Positions 44,116-52,096 of a stretch of DNA of 64,000 bases are shown piece by piece. Numbering within the stretch: position 1 is the first letter of the stretch; each line of letters opens with the position of its first letter. The notes under the pieces were generated by a model. The model was not told the DNA's origin. It saw nothing but the letters and a program-made list of their open reading frames with translations, and did no database searches. Source of the DNA: an uncultured Pseudodesulfovibrio sp. (GTDB lineage: Bacteria; Desulfobacterota; Desulfovibrionia; Desulfovibrionales; Desulfovibrionaceae); NCBI RefSeq assembly GCF_963662885.1, contig NZ_OY760064.1, positions 248,001 to 312,000 on the forward strand, in the 5' to 3' direction. A program made the translations under genes and the position numbers.

Positions 44116-45309
44116 TTACTTGAGGAACGGCGCGGTCAGCCACAGGGCCAGGGCCGCCAGCCCGGCCACGGCCTGGAGCGGGATGCCCTGGCGCATTTCC
44201 TTTTCCACGCCCGAGGGCGAGGTGTAGGGCGTGGAGCCGGTGAAGTTCATGGCCAGATAAGACGAAACGGACGTGGTCCACAACAGGACGGCCATTGGTT
44301 CAAGCCATCCGGACAAGGGCAGCAGAAGCGCGGCCGCAAGTCCGGCCACGGCGCCGGCCAGCGCGCCCTTGGGCCAGAAGGACCGCCATGGCAGTCTGTC
44401 GAGCAGCAGGGGCACAGCGCAGCAGCCCGCAAAGATCCCGATAAGGGTGGCCAGCAGGGCCGTTATACCCCGATGCCACAGAGCGGACAGCGAGAACACG
44501 TCCGGCCCGATGCCCGAAAGCAGCAAGAGCGCGGGCAGGGTCCAGACCAGCGGCTTCCAGAGCAGGAAGATTTCCACCGGGATGAGCACGGCCCGTTCCT
44601 TCAGGGGGAAGGTCACCATGCGCATGTTCTGGTCGGCCTGGTTGCCGTTGTTGAGAAAATCCGACAGATCCTCGGCCCGCACCGGTCCCCAGATCACCTT
44701 GAAGCCGCACGCTTTTTTGACTTCGCGTCCGGCCACGCCCGTGGCCCCGAGCTGCGGCAGGATGATGTTTCGATGGTTCACCAACTGTTGGAGCTTGGCG
44801 TTGTTCACGCTGTAGACGATCTCGCCGGTGGCAAACAGCCCCTTGCCCGCTGCACACCAGACGTTGATGCCGCGGGTATCGGCCACGAGCAGCCATGCGT
44901 CGATGCCCGACAGTTCGCGTCGTACGGCGTCGAAAGTCAGCTTGTAATTGGCCGTGACCAGGACAGGTGAATCCGGAGTCGGGTCGCCTACGCAGTAAAG
45001 ACCGGGCACCACCTTGTAGTGGCTGCGGGTCGCCCCCAGGCGGGCTAGGGCCGTACCCAGCCTGTCGGAAGGCAGCATGTGCGTGCGCACACGGGGGACA
45101 GGGCCGGCTGGAGTGCTGACGAAACCGTCGACGAACGGCTCTATGGTGTATCCCGGTTTTTCAAAGACCCCGGCACGGGGGTCCGGCTTGGGGCCTCAAC
45201 AGGGCGCGTCGTCCTGCTGCGAGGGCGGTGGACAAACGCTTTCCGGGGCCATCAGGTCCAGTGGTTTGAGGGCCTTGTCGTCTTCATGGTTTAGCATCAA
45301 CGGTTTCAT
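44116..45309 (-). CDS. hgcA: Mercury methylation corrinoid protein HgcA, predicted selenoprotein (in-frame UGA at codon 38)
   Basis: Transfers a methyl group from its corrinoid to Hg(II). The corrinoid-binding domain has the cap helix NVWCAAGK (Cys at 44854-44856), and five membrane helices follow. Conserved sequence (DGFVSTPAGPVPRV) lies upstream of GTG 45090, the first usable start after the UGA, so translation must begin earlier. ATG 45309 overlaps the arsR stop as ATGA. From there the frame is open for 37 codons, reads ...DDAPC, then UGA (45196-45198), then GPKPDPRAGVFEKPGY. Reading UGA as selenocysteine gives 397 residues. A SECIS-like hairpin follows. Confidence 0.9.
45166..45183 (-). 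promoter_or_regulatory. SECIS-like hairpin downstream of the hgcA UGA
   Basis: On the minus strand GACCCC, loop CGTGCC, GGGGTC, beginning 12 bases after the UGA at 45196-45198. The second loop base is G, about 20 bases from the UGA. Bacterial SECIS elements need a hairpin just 3' of UGA with a G in the first two loop positions at roughly 16-37 bases. Confidence 0.65.
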
Positions 45310-45623
45310 GGCATCTCCGGTGTTATGGACAGGAGCGCCCTGATGAGCGGGCCGAATTTATCCACGGTCTCGCGATCCACACAGTAGCAGGTCCGGGGAC
45401 CGTCCACTTCGCCGCGCACCAGCCCGGCCTCCTTCAAAATCTTGAGGTGCTGGCTGACCGTTGATTGGGCCAGGGGCAATTCGCCGACGAGCTGTCCGCA
45501 GGTGCAGGTGTGTTCGGTCAGCAGTTGTCTGAGGATGCGGATACGAGCCGGGTGGGCCAGTCCCTTGCAGACCTCGGCCAGGAACGCTTCGTCTTCGCTG
45601 TGCAGGGGAGGGGTGAAAAACAT
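45306..45623 (-). CDS. arsR: ArsR/SmtB-family repressor upstream of hgcAB
   Basis: A 105-residue winged-helix repressor (LAHPARIRILRQLL, PLAQSTVSQHLKILKEAGLV). It carries CxC in HTCTCGQL (start of the DNA-binding region, the classic metalloid site position) and a second CxC in RTCYCVDRE, so arsenic, mercury or a similar soft metal is a likely effector. GGAG lies 6 bases before ATG 45623. Its stop overlaps the hgcA ATG by 4 bases. A palindrome over the -10 box should be its operator. Confidence 0.93.
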   Translation of the reverse strand: MFFTPPLHSEDEAFLAEVCKGLAHPARIRILRQLLTEHTCTCGQLVGELPLAQSTVSQHLKILKEAGLVRGEVDGPRTCYCVDRETVDKFGPLIRALLSITPEMP

Positions 45624-45642
45624 GATGTCTCCGAAATTGATT

Positions 45643-45660
45643 TATCGTAAATCTACGATA
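45643..45660 (-). promoter_or_regulatory. Palindromic operator of arsR-hgcAB
   Basis: TATCGTA-GATT-TACGATA on the minus strand, a perfect 7-bp inverted repeat lying on the -10 box, 20 bases before the arsR ATG. Position and symmetry suit autorepression by ArsR. Confidence 0.75.
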
Positions 45661-45683
45661 GGCGATAACTGTGTGGCAGTCAA
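45655..45683 (-). promoter_or_regulatory. Promoter of arsR-hgcA-hgcB
   Basis: Minus strand TTGACT (45678-45683), 17 bases, TATCGT (45655-45660). It lies between the rarD stop and arsR and overlaps the operator. Confidence 0.7.
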
Positions 45684-45711
45684 TGGAGGGCCTTCCCGGT
45701 CACCACATGGA

Positions 45712-46623
45712 TCAGGACTTCGCCAACCGACGGTGGGAGCGCATGGTCACGACCGACTCCACGGTGTACACGGCCAGACCGGACCAGATCAGGGCAAAGG
45801 TCGTCAGGTGGCTGGCGTTGAACGGTTCCTTGTAGAGGAACACACCGAGCAGGAAGGCGATGGACGGAGCCAGGTATTGGAGCAGGCCCATGGTGGTCAA
45901 CTGCAGGCGTCTGGCTCCGTATGCGAAACCGATGAGCGGCATGGCCGTGACAACGCCCGCCCCGATGAGCAGCAGGTCCACGCCCAACCCCTGTTGGAAC
46001 AGGGCGGACGCGCCGTTCGCCTGGAGCCAGAGGATGTAGCCCAGAGCAAAGGGGCCGAGGACCAAGGTTTCCAGGAACAGACCGGGCAGGGATTCCACCG
46101 AGGCGACCTTGCGCAGCAGTCCGTAGAGGCCGAAGCTTACCGCCAGAGCCAGGGATATCCAGGGCAGTTGCCCGTGGGCGATCACCGAGTTGATCACGCC
46201 CAGGGCGGCCAGGCCGATGGCGACCATCTGGAGCGGCCGGAGCCTCTCTCGCAGGAAGATGAAGCCGAGCAGGACGTTGACCAGAGGGTTGATGTAGTAG
46301 CCCAGGCTGGTGTCCAGGACGTGCCCGGTGTTCACGGCCCAGATGTAGAGCAGCCAGTTGAATCCGATCATCAGCGAGCTGCCCGTCAGGATGAGCAGGT
46401 CGCGTTTGGACTTGAACGGGGCGAAGGTGTCGTTCCATCCCCGGCGCAGAGTCAGGATGATGGCGATGAAGACCAGGGACCAGACCACTCTGTGACAGAG
46501 GATCTCGAAGGGGTTCACCGTGATCAGGGATTTCCAGTAGACGGGCAGGAGCCCCCAGCCGAAGAAGGCGGCCAGGGCGGCGGCGAAGCCGTAGGATTTC
46601 TGCTTGGGATCGATATGGGGCAT
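45712..46623 (-). CDS. rarD: EamA-family transporter RarD
   Basis: A 303-residue drug/metabolite-superfamily carrier with ten membrane helices in two EamA repeats. RarD features: FGWGLLPVYWKSL, EILCHRVVWSLVF, LDTSLGYYINPLVNVLLGF, LQYLAPSIAFLLGVFLYKE. Substrate not established in the family. It lies upstream of arsR-hgcAB on the same strand, but a promoter separates them. Confidence 0.93.
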   Translation of the reverse strand: MPHIDPKQKSYGFAAALAAFFGWGLLPVYWKSLITVNPFEILCHRVVWSLVFIAIILTLRRGWNDTFAPFKSKRDLLILTGSSLMIGFNWLLYIWAVNTGHVLDTSLGYYINPLVNVLLGFIFLRERLRPLQMVAIGLAALGVINSVIAHGQLPWISLALAVSFGLYGLLRKVASVESLPGLFLETLVLGPFALGYILWLQANGASALFQQGLGVDLLLIGAGVVTAMPLIGFAYGARRLQLTTMGLLQYLAPSIAFLLGVFLYKEPFNASHLTTFALIWSGLAVYTVESVVTMRSHRRLAKS

Positions 46624-46704
46624 GCGATTCTTTCTCCGGGTGTAGGAGCGCGAAGATACTCGGGGACGCAGGCGTGGTAAAGCCGGAAATGCCGATGCCC
46701 CCGA

Positions 46705-48129
46705 TCAGGAACGGCACATGGACGCCGCCAGCCGCCCCAGGGTACGAACCCCTTGTTCCACTTCCTCGGTCCACGGATAGCCGCAGCTCAGCCGGATATA
46801 GTTGGAGAACTTGTCCTGGGTTGAGAAGATCGCCCCGGGCGCGATACCCACGCCCTCGGCGCGGGCCTGGAAAAACAGTTCCACCGAGTCCACGGAGCAG
46901 GGCAGCTCCAGCCAGAGGACCGCGCCGCCCACCGGGTGGGTCACCCGCGTCCCTGCCGGGAAGTGGCGTCCCAGGTGGAGCTGCATGGTGTCCATCTGTC
47001 GCTCCAGGTCCGTGCGCAACTTCTTGAGATGGCGCTCCATGCGGCCCTGGCGCAGGTACTCGGCGATGGCCATCTGGGCCGGGGAGGAACTGGACACGTT
47101 GGTGGTGGCCTTGATCTCGAGTGCCTTCTGGCGGTACCGGCCGGGCAGCATCCAGCCTATCCGAAAGCCGGGCGCAATGGTCTTGGAGAAGGACGAGCAG
47201 AGCAGCACCAGGCCTTTCTTGTCGAACTGTTTATAGGTGCCGGGCCGCTTGGGACCGAAATGCAGGTCCGTATACACGTCGTCCTCCACCAGGGGGATGT
47301 CGCGTTTGGCGAGCATGTCGACGATCTCGCGTTTGGCCTCGTCCGGGGTCAGGCTTGAGTCCGGGTTGTTGAAGTTGGGCGCGAACACGCAGGCCGCGAT
47401 GTCGAAGGTCTTGAGCGCGTGGGCCAGTTCCCTCGGCGAAACGCCGTGGTCCGGATCGGACGGCACCTCCACCACGCGAAGCCCCAGGGTCTCGAGCAGT
47501 TGCAGGAAACAGTAGTAGGTGGGCGACTGGATGAGCACGGTGTCGCCCATGCGGCAGGTGGAGCGCAGGGAGAGGTACAGGGCCTCCAGGCATCCGGCGG
47601 TGATCAGTGGATCATCCGGCCGGGCCGGGATGCCGAATTCCATGGACCGGTAGGCGATCTGATGGATGAGCTTGGGGTCGCCGGGGATGGGCGCGTAGCC
47701 CATGGCCCGCTCCGGTTCGGCCCGGATCATGGCCGCCGTTATCCGCCCAAGCTCCCTGAGCGGCATCCGCTGGGGGCCGGGCGCGATGACGTCCAGAGCC
47801 ACTCGGTCGGCCGCGCCAACGGATTCGAGCACACTCTGTATCAGCCCGATACGGGTCACCGGGCGGGGCTGCTCCATGGGCGCAAGCGCGGTCTCGGTGC
47901 GGGGCAGCCGCTTGGCATTGCGGCGCACGAAGAACCCCGATCGGGGGCGGGCCTCGATGACGCCTTTGCGTTCCAGTTCGAGATACGCCTGATTGACCGT
48001 GGACACGGACACCCCGAGCTTGGTGCTCAGGGAGCGGAGGGACGGCAGCTTGTCGCCCAGCCCCAACGCGCCCGCGTCGATCATGGACATGACGTTTTTC
48101 TCCACGGTCCGGTAACGGTATGTCTCCAT
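46705..48129 (-). CDS. MocR-type GntR/aminotransferase transcriptional regulator
   Basis: A 474-residue regulator: GntR winged helix at residues 1-70 (KLPSLRSLSTKLGVSVSTVNQAYLELE by region) fused to a fold-type I aminotransferase domain. The PLP lysine lies in SSFSKTIAPGFRIGWM. MocR proteins sense an amino or vitamin B6 compound. It is divergent from azlC-azlD-racemase, which makes amino-acid export/racemisation its likely target. Confidence 0.92.
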   Translation of the reverse strand: METYRYRTVEKNVMSMIDAGALGLGDKLPSLRSLSTKLGVSVSTVNQAYLELERKGVIEARPRSGFFVRRNAKRLPRTETALAPMEQPRPVTRIGLIQSVLESVGAADRVALDVIAPGPQRMPLRELGRITAAMIRAEPERAMGYAPIPGDPKLIHQIAYRSMEFGIPARPDDPLITAGCLEALYLSLRSTCRMGDTVLIQSPTYYCFLQLLETLGLRVVEVPSDPDHGVSPRELAHALKTFDIAACVFAPNFNNPDSSLTPDEAKREIVDMLAKRDIPLVEDDVYTDLHFGPKRPGTYKQFDKKGLVLLCSSFSKTIAPGFRIGWMLPGRYRQKALEIKATTNVSSSSPAQMAIAEYLRQGRMERHLKKLRTDLERQMDTMQLHLGRHFPAGTRVTHPVGGAVLWLELPCSVDSVELFFQARAEGVGIAPGAIFSTQDKFSNYIRLSCGYPWTEEVEQGVRTLGRLAASMCRS

Positions 48130-48167
48130 GGTCCACCTGAATCTGTTTCGTATGCTTTTTGTTTGAA

Positions 48168-48220
48168 CTGTATCTGTACCGATTACAGAAAATCGGCTTT
48201 ACTGCAAGGTAGGGATACAG
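48168..48220. promoter_or_regulatory. CTGTA-type inverted repeats between mocR-like gene and azlC
   Basis: CTGTATC (48168-48174) and GATACAG (48214-48220) enclose CTGTA-CCGAT-TACAG (48174-48188). Repeated, dyad-related CTGTA boxes between divergent genes are the likely binding site of the MocR-type regulator. Confidence 0.55.
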
Positions 48221-48268
48221 CAGATTAACCGGGCCATGACCCGAAAAACGTACAGAGAGAAGCTTTTC

Positions 48269-48979
48269 ATGACCACAGAAGCCCTTGCCGGGGAACAGCC
48301 CGGCTCCCCCATGATGTCCGCCGCCCGTCAGGTGGCGCCCATCGTCATGGGCTACCTCCCCGTGGGCGCGGCGTACGGGGTCCTGGCGCAGCAGGCCGGG
48401 CTCTCCCTGCTCAACACCGTGCTCATGTCGGTTCTGGTCTATGCCGGGTCCGCCCAGCTCATCGCCGTGGCCATGTTCGCGGCGGGTCTCAACCCGGTGT
48501 CGATCATCGCCACCACCTTTGTGGTCAACCTGCGCCACCTGCTCATGAGCGCGTCGCTGGCCCCGAATCTCAAAAGCTGGAACAAATGGGAGCTGGCCCT
48601 GTTCGCCTACGAGGTCACGGACGAGTCGTTTGCCGTGCATTCGGTGCGTTTCGCACGGGGCGACCTGAACAAGACCACCTGTTTCGGCATCAACGGGCTG
48701 GCCCAGATATCCTGGGTGCTGGCTTCGTTCGCGGGATTTTTCGCCGGGGCTTCCATACCGAGCGTGGAACCGCTGGGCATCGATTACGCACTGCCCGCCA
48801 TGTTCATCGCCCTGCTGGTCATGCAGATGAAGAACGGCCTGCACATCCTTGTGGCCGGGTTCAGCGGGCTGCTCGCCCTGATCCTGAACCAGGCCGGAGC
48901 GGACCAGTGGTCGGTCATCCTGGCCACGGTCATCGGCGCAACCTTTGGCGCGGGAGTGGAATCATGGACCAGAAAATAA
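48269..48979 (+). CDS. azlC: AzlC-family branched-chain amino acid exporter, large subunit
   Basis: A 236-residue membrane protein that, with AzlD, exports branched-chain or related amino acids. Family features: APIVMGYLPVGAAYGVLAQQ, VYAGSAQLIAVAMF, NLRHLLMSASLAP. ATG 48269 is favoured (AGAGAGA upstream, MTTEALAGEQ); ATG 48236 is possible. azlD starts inside its 3' end. Confidence 0.92.
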   Translation: MTTEALAGEQPGSPMMSAARQVAPIVMGYLPVGAAYGVLAQQAGLSLLNTVLMSVLVYAGSAQLIAVAMFAAGLNPVSIIATTFVVNLRHLLMSASLAPNLKSWNKWELALFAYEVTDESFAVHSVRFARGDLNKTTCFGINGLAQISWVLASFAGFFAGASIPSVEPLGIDYALPAMFIALLVMQMKNGLHILVAGFSGLLALILNQAGADQWSVILATVIGATFGAGVESWTRK

Positions 48980-49290
48980 TCTTTTTGACCATCGTCGGCA
49001 TGCTCGCCGTGACCTACATCCCGCGCATGGTCCCGTTGGTTGCGCTGGCTTCCCGGACTCTGCCCGAATCCGTGGTCCGCTGGCTGTCCTACGTGCCGGC
49101 GGCGGTGCTCTCTTCCATGCTGTTCCCGGCCCTGTTGCTCAAGGACGGCAGCGTGGACGTGTCTGCGGACAACTATTTTCTGTGGGCGGCGATCCCGGCC
49201 TTCCTGCTGGCCTGGCGGACCAAATCCTTTTTCGGCACCGTAGCCCTGGGCATGATCCTGGTGGCCGCGGGCCGTTACTTCATCGGATAG
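48964..49290 (+). CDS. azlD: AzlD-family branched-chain amino acid exporter, small subunit
   Basis: A 108-residue membrane protein with four short helices (IIFLTIVGMLAVTYIPRMVP, YVPAAVLSSMLFPALLL, WAAIPAFLLAWRTKSF, VALGMILVAAGRYFIG), partner of AzlC. It overlaps azlC by 16 bases and precedes the racemase by 9. Confidence 0.9.
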   Translation: MDQKIIFLTIVGMLAVTYIPRMVPLVALASRTLPESVVRWLSYVPAAVLSSMLFPALLLKDGSVDVSADNYFLWAAIPAFLLAWRTKSFFGTVALGMILVAAGRYFIG

Positions 49291-49299
49291 GAGCGGATC

Positions 49300-49989
49300 A
49301 TGAAGACCATCGGACTCATCGGCGGCATGAGCTGGGAATCCTCACTGGAATATTATCGATACATGAACGAGGCCGTGAAGCAGCGTCTGGGCGGACTCCA
49401 TTCGGCCCGTATCCTCATGAACTCCGTTGACTTCGCTCCCATTCGCGAGTTGATGGTCTCCGGCGACTGGAAAACCGTGGGGGACAGGCTGGCCGATGCG
49501 GCCCGTACCCTGGAGCAAGCCGGGGCCGAACTCATGGTCATCGGCACCAACACCATGCACAAGGTGGCCCCTCGGATCGAGGAGGCGGTCTCCGTGCCGG
49601 TGGTGCATATCGCCGACGCCACGGCCGAGGTCGCCCGGGCTGGCGGGTTCTCCAGGCTGGCCCTGCTCGGGACCGCCTTCACCATGGAGGAAGATTTTTA
49701 TCTGGGCCGCCTCAGAGAGCACGGTTTCAAGGTTCTGGTACCCGATGCCGATGACCGCAAGCTGGTGGACCGGGTCATCTTCGACGAGATGTGCAAGGGA
49801 CTGTTTCTGGACGATTCCCGAGCCGAGTTCGTGCGTATCATCGAGGGGCTGGCTGCGCAGGGGGCCGAGGCGGTCGTCCTGGGCTGCACCGAGATCGGTA
49901 TGCTCGTCAGGCCCGGCGATACCGACGTCCCCACCCTGGACACCTGCCGCATCCACGCAGAGAGAGTGGTGGACATCGCCCTGGGCTGA
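49300..49989 (+). CDS. Aspartate/glutamate racemase family protein
   Basis: A 229-residue cofactor-independent amino acid racemase (GLIGGMSWESSLEYYRYMNE). The second catalytic cysteine is present (VLGCTEIGML) but the first position is Thr (GTNTMHK), as in the YgeA subgroup, which includes broad-specificity and one-base enzymes. It is co-directional with azlCD, suggesting the operon handles a racemised or exported amino acid. Confidence 0.88.
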   Translation: MKTIGLIGGMSWESSLEYYRYMNEAVKQRLGGLHSARILMNSVDFAPIRELMVSGDWKTVGDRLADAARTLEQAGAELMVIGTNTMHKVAPRIEEAVSVPVVHIADATAEVARAGGFSRLALLGTAFTMEEDFYLGRLREHGFKVLVPDADDRKLVDRVIFDEMCKGLFLDDSRAEFVRIIEGLAAQGAEAVVLGCTEIGMLVRPGDTDVPTLDTCRIHAERVVDIALG

Positions 49990-50117
49990 TCGGGTATTTG
50001 GCAGGCCGTTTCACCTGTTATACACATCCCGCGCTTGACGCGCTCCCGTAACGTGATATGCCATGTTGGCGTGCCGCAGGGGTGCGCCTTTTGTCTCATG
50101 ATCATCGGGGAGGGTGT

Positions 50118-51989
50118 GTGAGCGAGACTGCCGACATGACCTTGAAGGATTTGCTGAACCGCTCGGTGGAGCAGTTCCCGGACCGTGTGGCCCTGTCTTT
50201 TGTGGACGGCGAGCCCATGAATTACGCCCGGTTCGGCGAACATGTGAACGAACTGCAGACCGTGCTCCGCGGTATCGGCATCAAGCCCGAGGACAAGGTC
50301 GCCCTCATCGGCGAGAACATGCCCAACTGGGCCATAGCCTATTTCGCCGTGACCACCATGGGGGCCATCGTCGTCCCCATTCTCCAGGAATTTCATCCCA
50401 GCGCCGTGCAGCATATCCTGCGCCACTCCGAGGCCAAGATGGTCGTGGCCTCGCGCCGCTACATGGACAAGGTCGAAGGGGAGAATTTCCCCAACCTCGA
50501 AACCATCATGGTCATGGACGATTTCTCCATGGAAGACGAGGAAGGCACCCAGACCACCTATCGGGAGGCCCTGGAAGCCGCCGGCGAACGCATCGAGCAG
50601 TTTGCCGAGGCGGCCCGCGAAAGGGTGGAGACCCTGGGCGAAGGCGCCTGGGACAAGTTGTCCGACTCCGCCAAGGAGAAGATGCACAAGTTCAGCGATA
50701 CCGCCCGTGAGACCATGGGCCGCTTCTCCGACTCCTACAAGGAGACCGTCAACCAGACCGTGGAGTGGTTCAGCGCCTCGGCCCGTCGATTCATCGACTG
50801 GAAGACCGGCAAACCGTTCGAACTGACCGAAGACCACGTGGCCGCCATCCTGTATACGTCGGGAACAACCGGCCACTCCAAGGGCGTGGTCCTGACGCAT
50901 CGCAACCTGGTCCAGAACTGTATTTCCGGAGTCAACACCATCCCGGTCTTCGAGACCGACCGGTTCCTGTCCGTGCTGCCCATGGCCCACACCTACGAGT
51001 GTACCGTGGGCCTTCTCATTCCGGTCATGTCCGGTAGTTCGGTCTTCTATCTGCAAAAGCCGCCGACTCCCAAGACCCTGTTGCCCGCCATGCAGAAGGT
51101 CAAGCCCACGGTCATGAACGTGGTCCCGCTGATCATCGAGAAAATTTACAAGAACCGGATCAAGAAGAAGCTGACCGGTTCCGGCGCCATGCGCGGGCTG
51201 ATGAAGATCGGCATGGCCCGGCGCAAGCTCTCCCAGGTGGCGGGCAAAAAGCTCATCGACGCGTTCGGCGGCGACCTGCGCTGCCTGTGTATCGGGGGTG
51301 CGCCCCTGGCCCCGGATGTGGAGCTGTTCCTGATCGACGCCAAGGTTCCCTATGCCAAGGGATACGGCATGACCGAGTCGTCACCGCTGCTGGCCGGAAT
51401 CAACACCGACGTCCAGCGGTTTCGGGCCATCGGCCCGGCTGTCCCGGGCGTCGAGTTGAAGATCCACGAACCCGACCCGGAGACGGGCGAGGGCGAGATT
51501 TTGGCCAAGGGGCCGAACATCATGCTCGGCTACTACAAGGCGCCCAACGACACCGAAGAGACCTTTACCGAGGACGGCTGGCTCAAGACCGGCGACCTGG
51601 GCAAGTTCGAGGACGGCTACCTGATTCTCAAGGGACGCCTCAAGAACGTGGTCATCGGTCCCAGCGGCGAGAATATCTATCCCGAAGAGGTGGAGTCCAT
51701 CATCAATGCCAACGACTACGTCCAGGAGTCCCTGGTTCTCGAGTCCGGCGGCAGGCTGGTGGCTCGCATCCATCTCAACTACGAAGCCCTGGATGAGCAG
51801 TTCGACGTCAAGAAGCTGATCGAGTCCGAGGTTCGCGACAAGGTTCGCAAGATCCTCGACGACATCCACAAGGACGTGAATTCCAAGGTCTCCTCCTTTG
51901 CCCGGCTCAACCGCGTGGTCGAGCAGGTCGAGCCCTTCGAGAAGACGCCGACCCAGAAGATCAAGCGGTTCCTGTATACCGACCAGTAG
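50118..51989 (+). CDS. Long-chain acyl-CoA synthetase with 11-residue amphipathic repeats
   Basis: Activates fatty acids to acyl-CoA via acyl-AMP. The 623-residue AMP-binding enzyme has the P-loop YTSGTTGHSKGV (about 246-257), GYGMTESSPL and GWLKTGDLG. Between the N-terminal subdomain and the P-loop there is an insert (about 150-232) with tandem 11-mers: KLSDSAKEKMH, KFSDTARETMG, RFSDSYKETVN. These look like apolipoprotein/LEA membrane-binding helices. GTG 50118 has GGGGAGG upstream; ATG 50136 is an alternative. Confidence 0.9.
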   Translation: MSETADMTLKDLLNRSVEQFPDRVALSFVDGEPMNYARFGEHVNELQTVLRGIGIKPEDKVALIGENMPNWAIAYFAVTTMGAIVVPILQEFHPSAVQHILRHSEAKMVVASRRYMDKVEGENFPNLETIMVMDDFSMEDEEGTQTTYREALEAAGERIEQFAEAARERVETLGEGAWDKLSDSAKEKMHKFSDTARETMGRFSDSYKETVNQTVEWFSASARRFIDWKTGKPFELTEDHVAAILYTSGTTGHSKGVVLTHRNLVQNCISGVNTIPVFETDRFLSVLPMAHTYECTVGLLIPVMSGSSVFYLQKPPTPKTLLPAMQKVKPTVMNVVPLIIEKIYKNRIKKKLTGSGAMRGLMKIGMARRKLSQVAGKKLIDAFGGDLRCLCIGGAPLAPDVELFLIDAKVPYAKGYGMTESSPLLAGINTDVQRFRAIGPAVPGVELKIHEPDPETGEGEILAKGPNIMLGYYKAPNDTEETFTEDGWLKTGDLGKFEDGYLILKGRLKNVVIGPSGENIYPEEVESIINANDYVQESLVLESGGRLVARIHLNYEALDEQFDVKKLIESEVRDKVRKILDDIHKDVNSKVSSFARLNRVVEQVEPFEKTPTQKIKRFLYTDQ

Positions 51990-52040
51990 CGGTCCGAGCC
52001 GGGACCTCCCCGTCCCCAGGGCTGCCCGATAACGACAAAA

Positions 52041-52078
52041 AAGGTCCCCGGTTCTTGGTTGAACCGGGGACCTTTTCT
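52041..52078. terminator. Bidirectional terminator
   Basis: AAAAAAGGTCCCCGG, loop, CCGGGGACCTTTTCTT, between the acyl-CoA synthetase and the convergent peptidyl-prolyl isomerase gene. Confidence 0.9.
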
Positions 52079-52096
52079 TGATGCGGAGCGGGGCGT

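Noticed and set aside
44116..45090. HgcA as a 324-residue protein starting at GTG 45090
   Set aside because: It would cut off sequence typical of HgcA (DGFVSTPAGPVPRV) and leave an unexplained 220-base open frame that begins in ATGA overlap with arsR. No ribosome binding site precedes the GTG.
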